Assembly: GCA_021161105.1 (NCBI GenBank)
Contig: JAGHBG010000139.1
Location: forward strand, 1 to 5,803
Reading direction: 5' to 3'
DNA: 5,803 nt
Origin: Thermotogaceae bacterium
GTDB taxonomy: Bacteria; Thermotogota; Thermotogae; Thermotogales; Thermotogaceae
A model generated the notes under the pieces. The model was not told where the DNA came from. It did no database searches and saw only the letters and a program-made list of their open reading frames with translations. The position numbers and the translations under genes were made by a program. Below, in pieces: positions 5,644 to 5,803 of this stretch. The first letter of the stretch is position 1. Each line of letters starts with the position of its first letter.

Positions 5644-5803
5644 CCCTTATTTGAATAATACTCTCTCATCCTCTCATTCTCTTTCAAAGAAAGTATCTCA
5701 TCAAAAACTTTTTCAACCTGTTCATCAGTTTTTGTTCTTGGATCTCTGTACAGAATTTCTTTTAAATAATCCAGCCTTCTTTCAAGGTAAGCATTCACTG
5801 AGA
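5640..5803 (-). CDS. Unidentified charged protein, C-terminal 53 residues only
   Basis: An open minus-strand frame enters from the window's right edge and ends at TGA (5642-5640). The 53 visible residues are rich in Glu, Lys, Arg and Tyr, with a helical, possibly coiled-coil pattern: YLERRLDYLKEIL near fragment residues 5-17, then DEQVEKVFDEILSLKENERM at 26-45. There is no cysteine, no membrane segment and no motif I recognise. The gene runs in the same direction as the FNT channel gene, whose ATG is 58 bases further on. Coding is supported by the uninterrupted frame reaching the window edge and codon use like its neighbours. Function is unknown. Confidence 0.7.
   Translation of the reverse strand, partial: SVNAYLERRLDYLKEILYRDPRTKTDEQVEKVFDEILSLKENERMREYYSNKG

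Overview
The window is AT-rich bacterial DNA. Arginine is mostly AGA/AGG, isoleucine is often ATA, and the genes carry strong AGGAGG-type ribosome binding sites. The rubredoxin resembles, from memory, that of Thermotoga. This suggests an anaerobic, possibly thermophilic bacterium, most likely of the Thermotogota; a clostridial host cannot be excluded. No mobile element, CRISPR array, tRNA or rRNA is visible.

Layout. (1) 1-645 (+): the 3' part of a nitrilase-superfamily amidohydrolase whose start lies outside the window. (2) 655-4307 (+): a sigma70-type promoter with a perfect TATAAT drives a tightly packed three-gene operon for a molybdenum hydroxylase of the xanthine dehydrogenase family. 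The order is FAD subunit (724-1530), [2Fe-2S] subunit (1527-1988) and molybdopterin subunit (1989-4307), ending in a hairpin terminator near 4325-4348. (3) 4537-4701 (+): a rubredoxin gene, unmarked by simple ORF calling because a TGA stands exactly where the invariant tryptophan codon (residue 37) should be. All four iron-ligand cysteines are otherwise in frame. (4) A hairpin at 4703-4727 that can stop transcription from both sides. (5) 4760-5581 (-): a formate/nitrite transporter (FNT) family channel with its own promoter. (6) 5640-5803 (-): the last 53 codons of an unidentified charged protein.

How the parts may work together. The three hydroxylase subunits form one enzyme. Substrate is hydroxylated at the Mo-cofactor, electrons pass through two [2Fe-2S] clusters, and FAD reduces NAD+ or another acceptor. 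The likely substrates are purines or other N-heterocycles. The upstream amidohydrolase could act on C-N bonds in the same catabolic route, but only proximity supports that. The rubredoxin and FNT channel are separate transcription units that fit an anaerobe's redox and small-anion metabolism.

The observation most worth following is the rubredoxin stop codon. It may be a sequencing error, a real nonsense mutation, or a read-through/recoded UGA. TGA ends two other genes in the window and TGG is used for Trp, so a genome-wide code change is unlikely.
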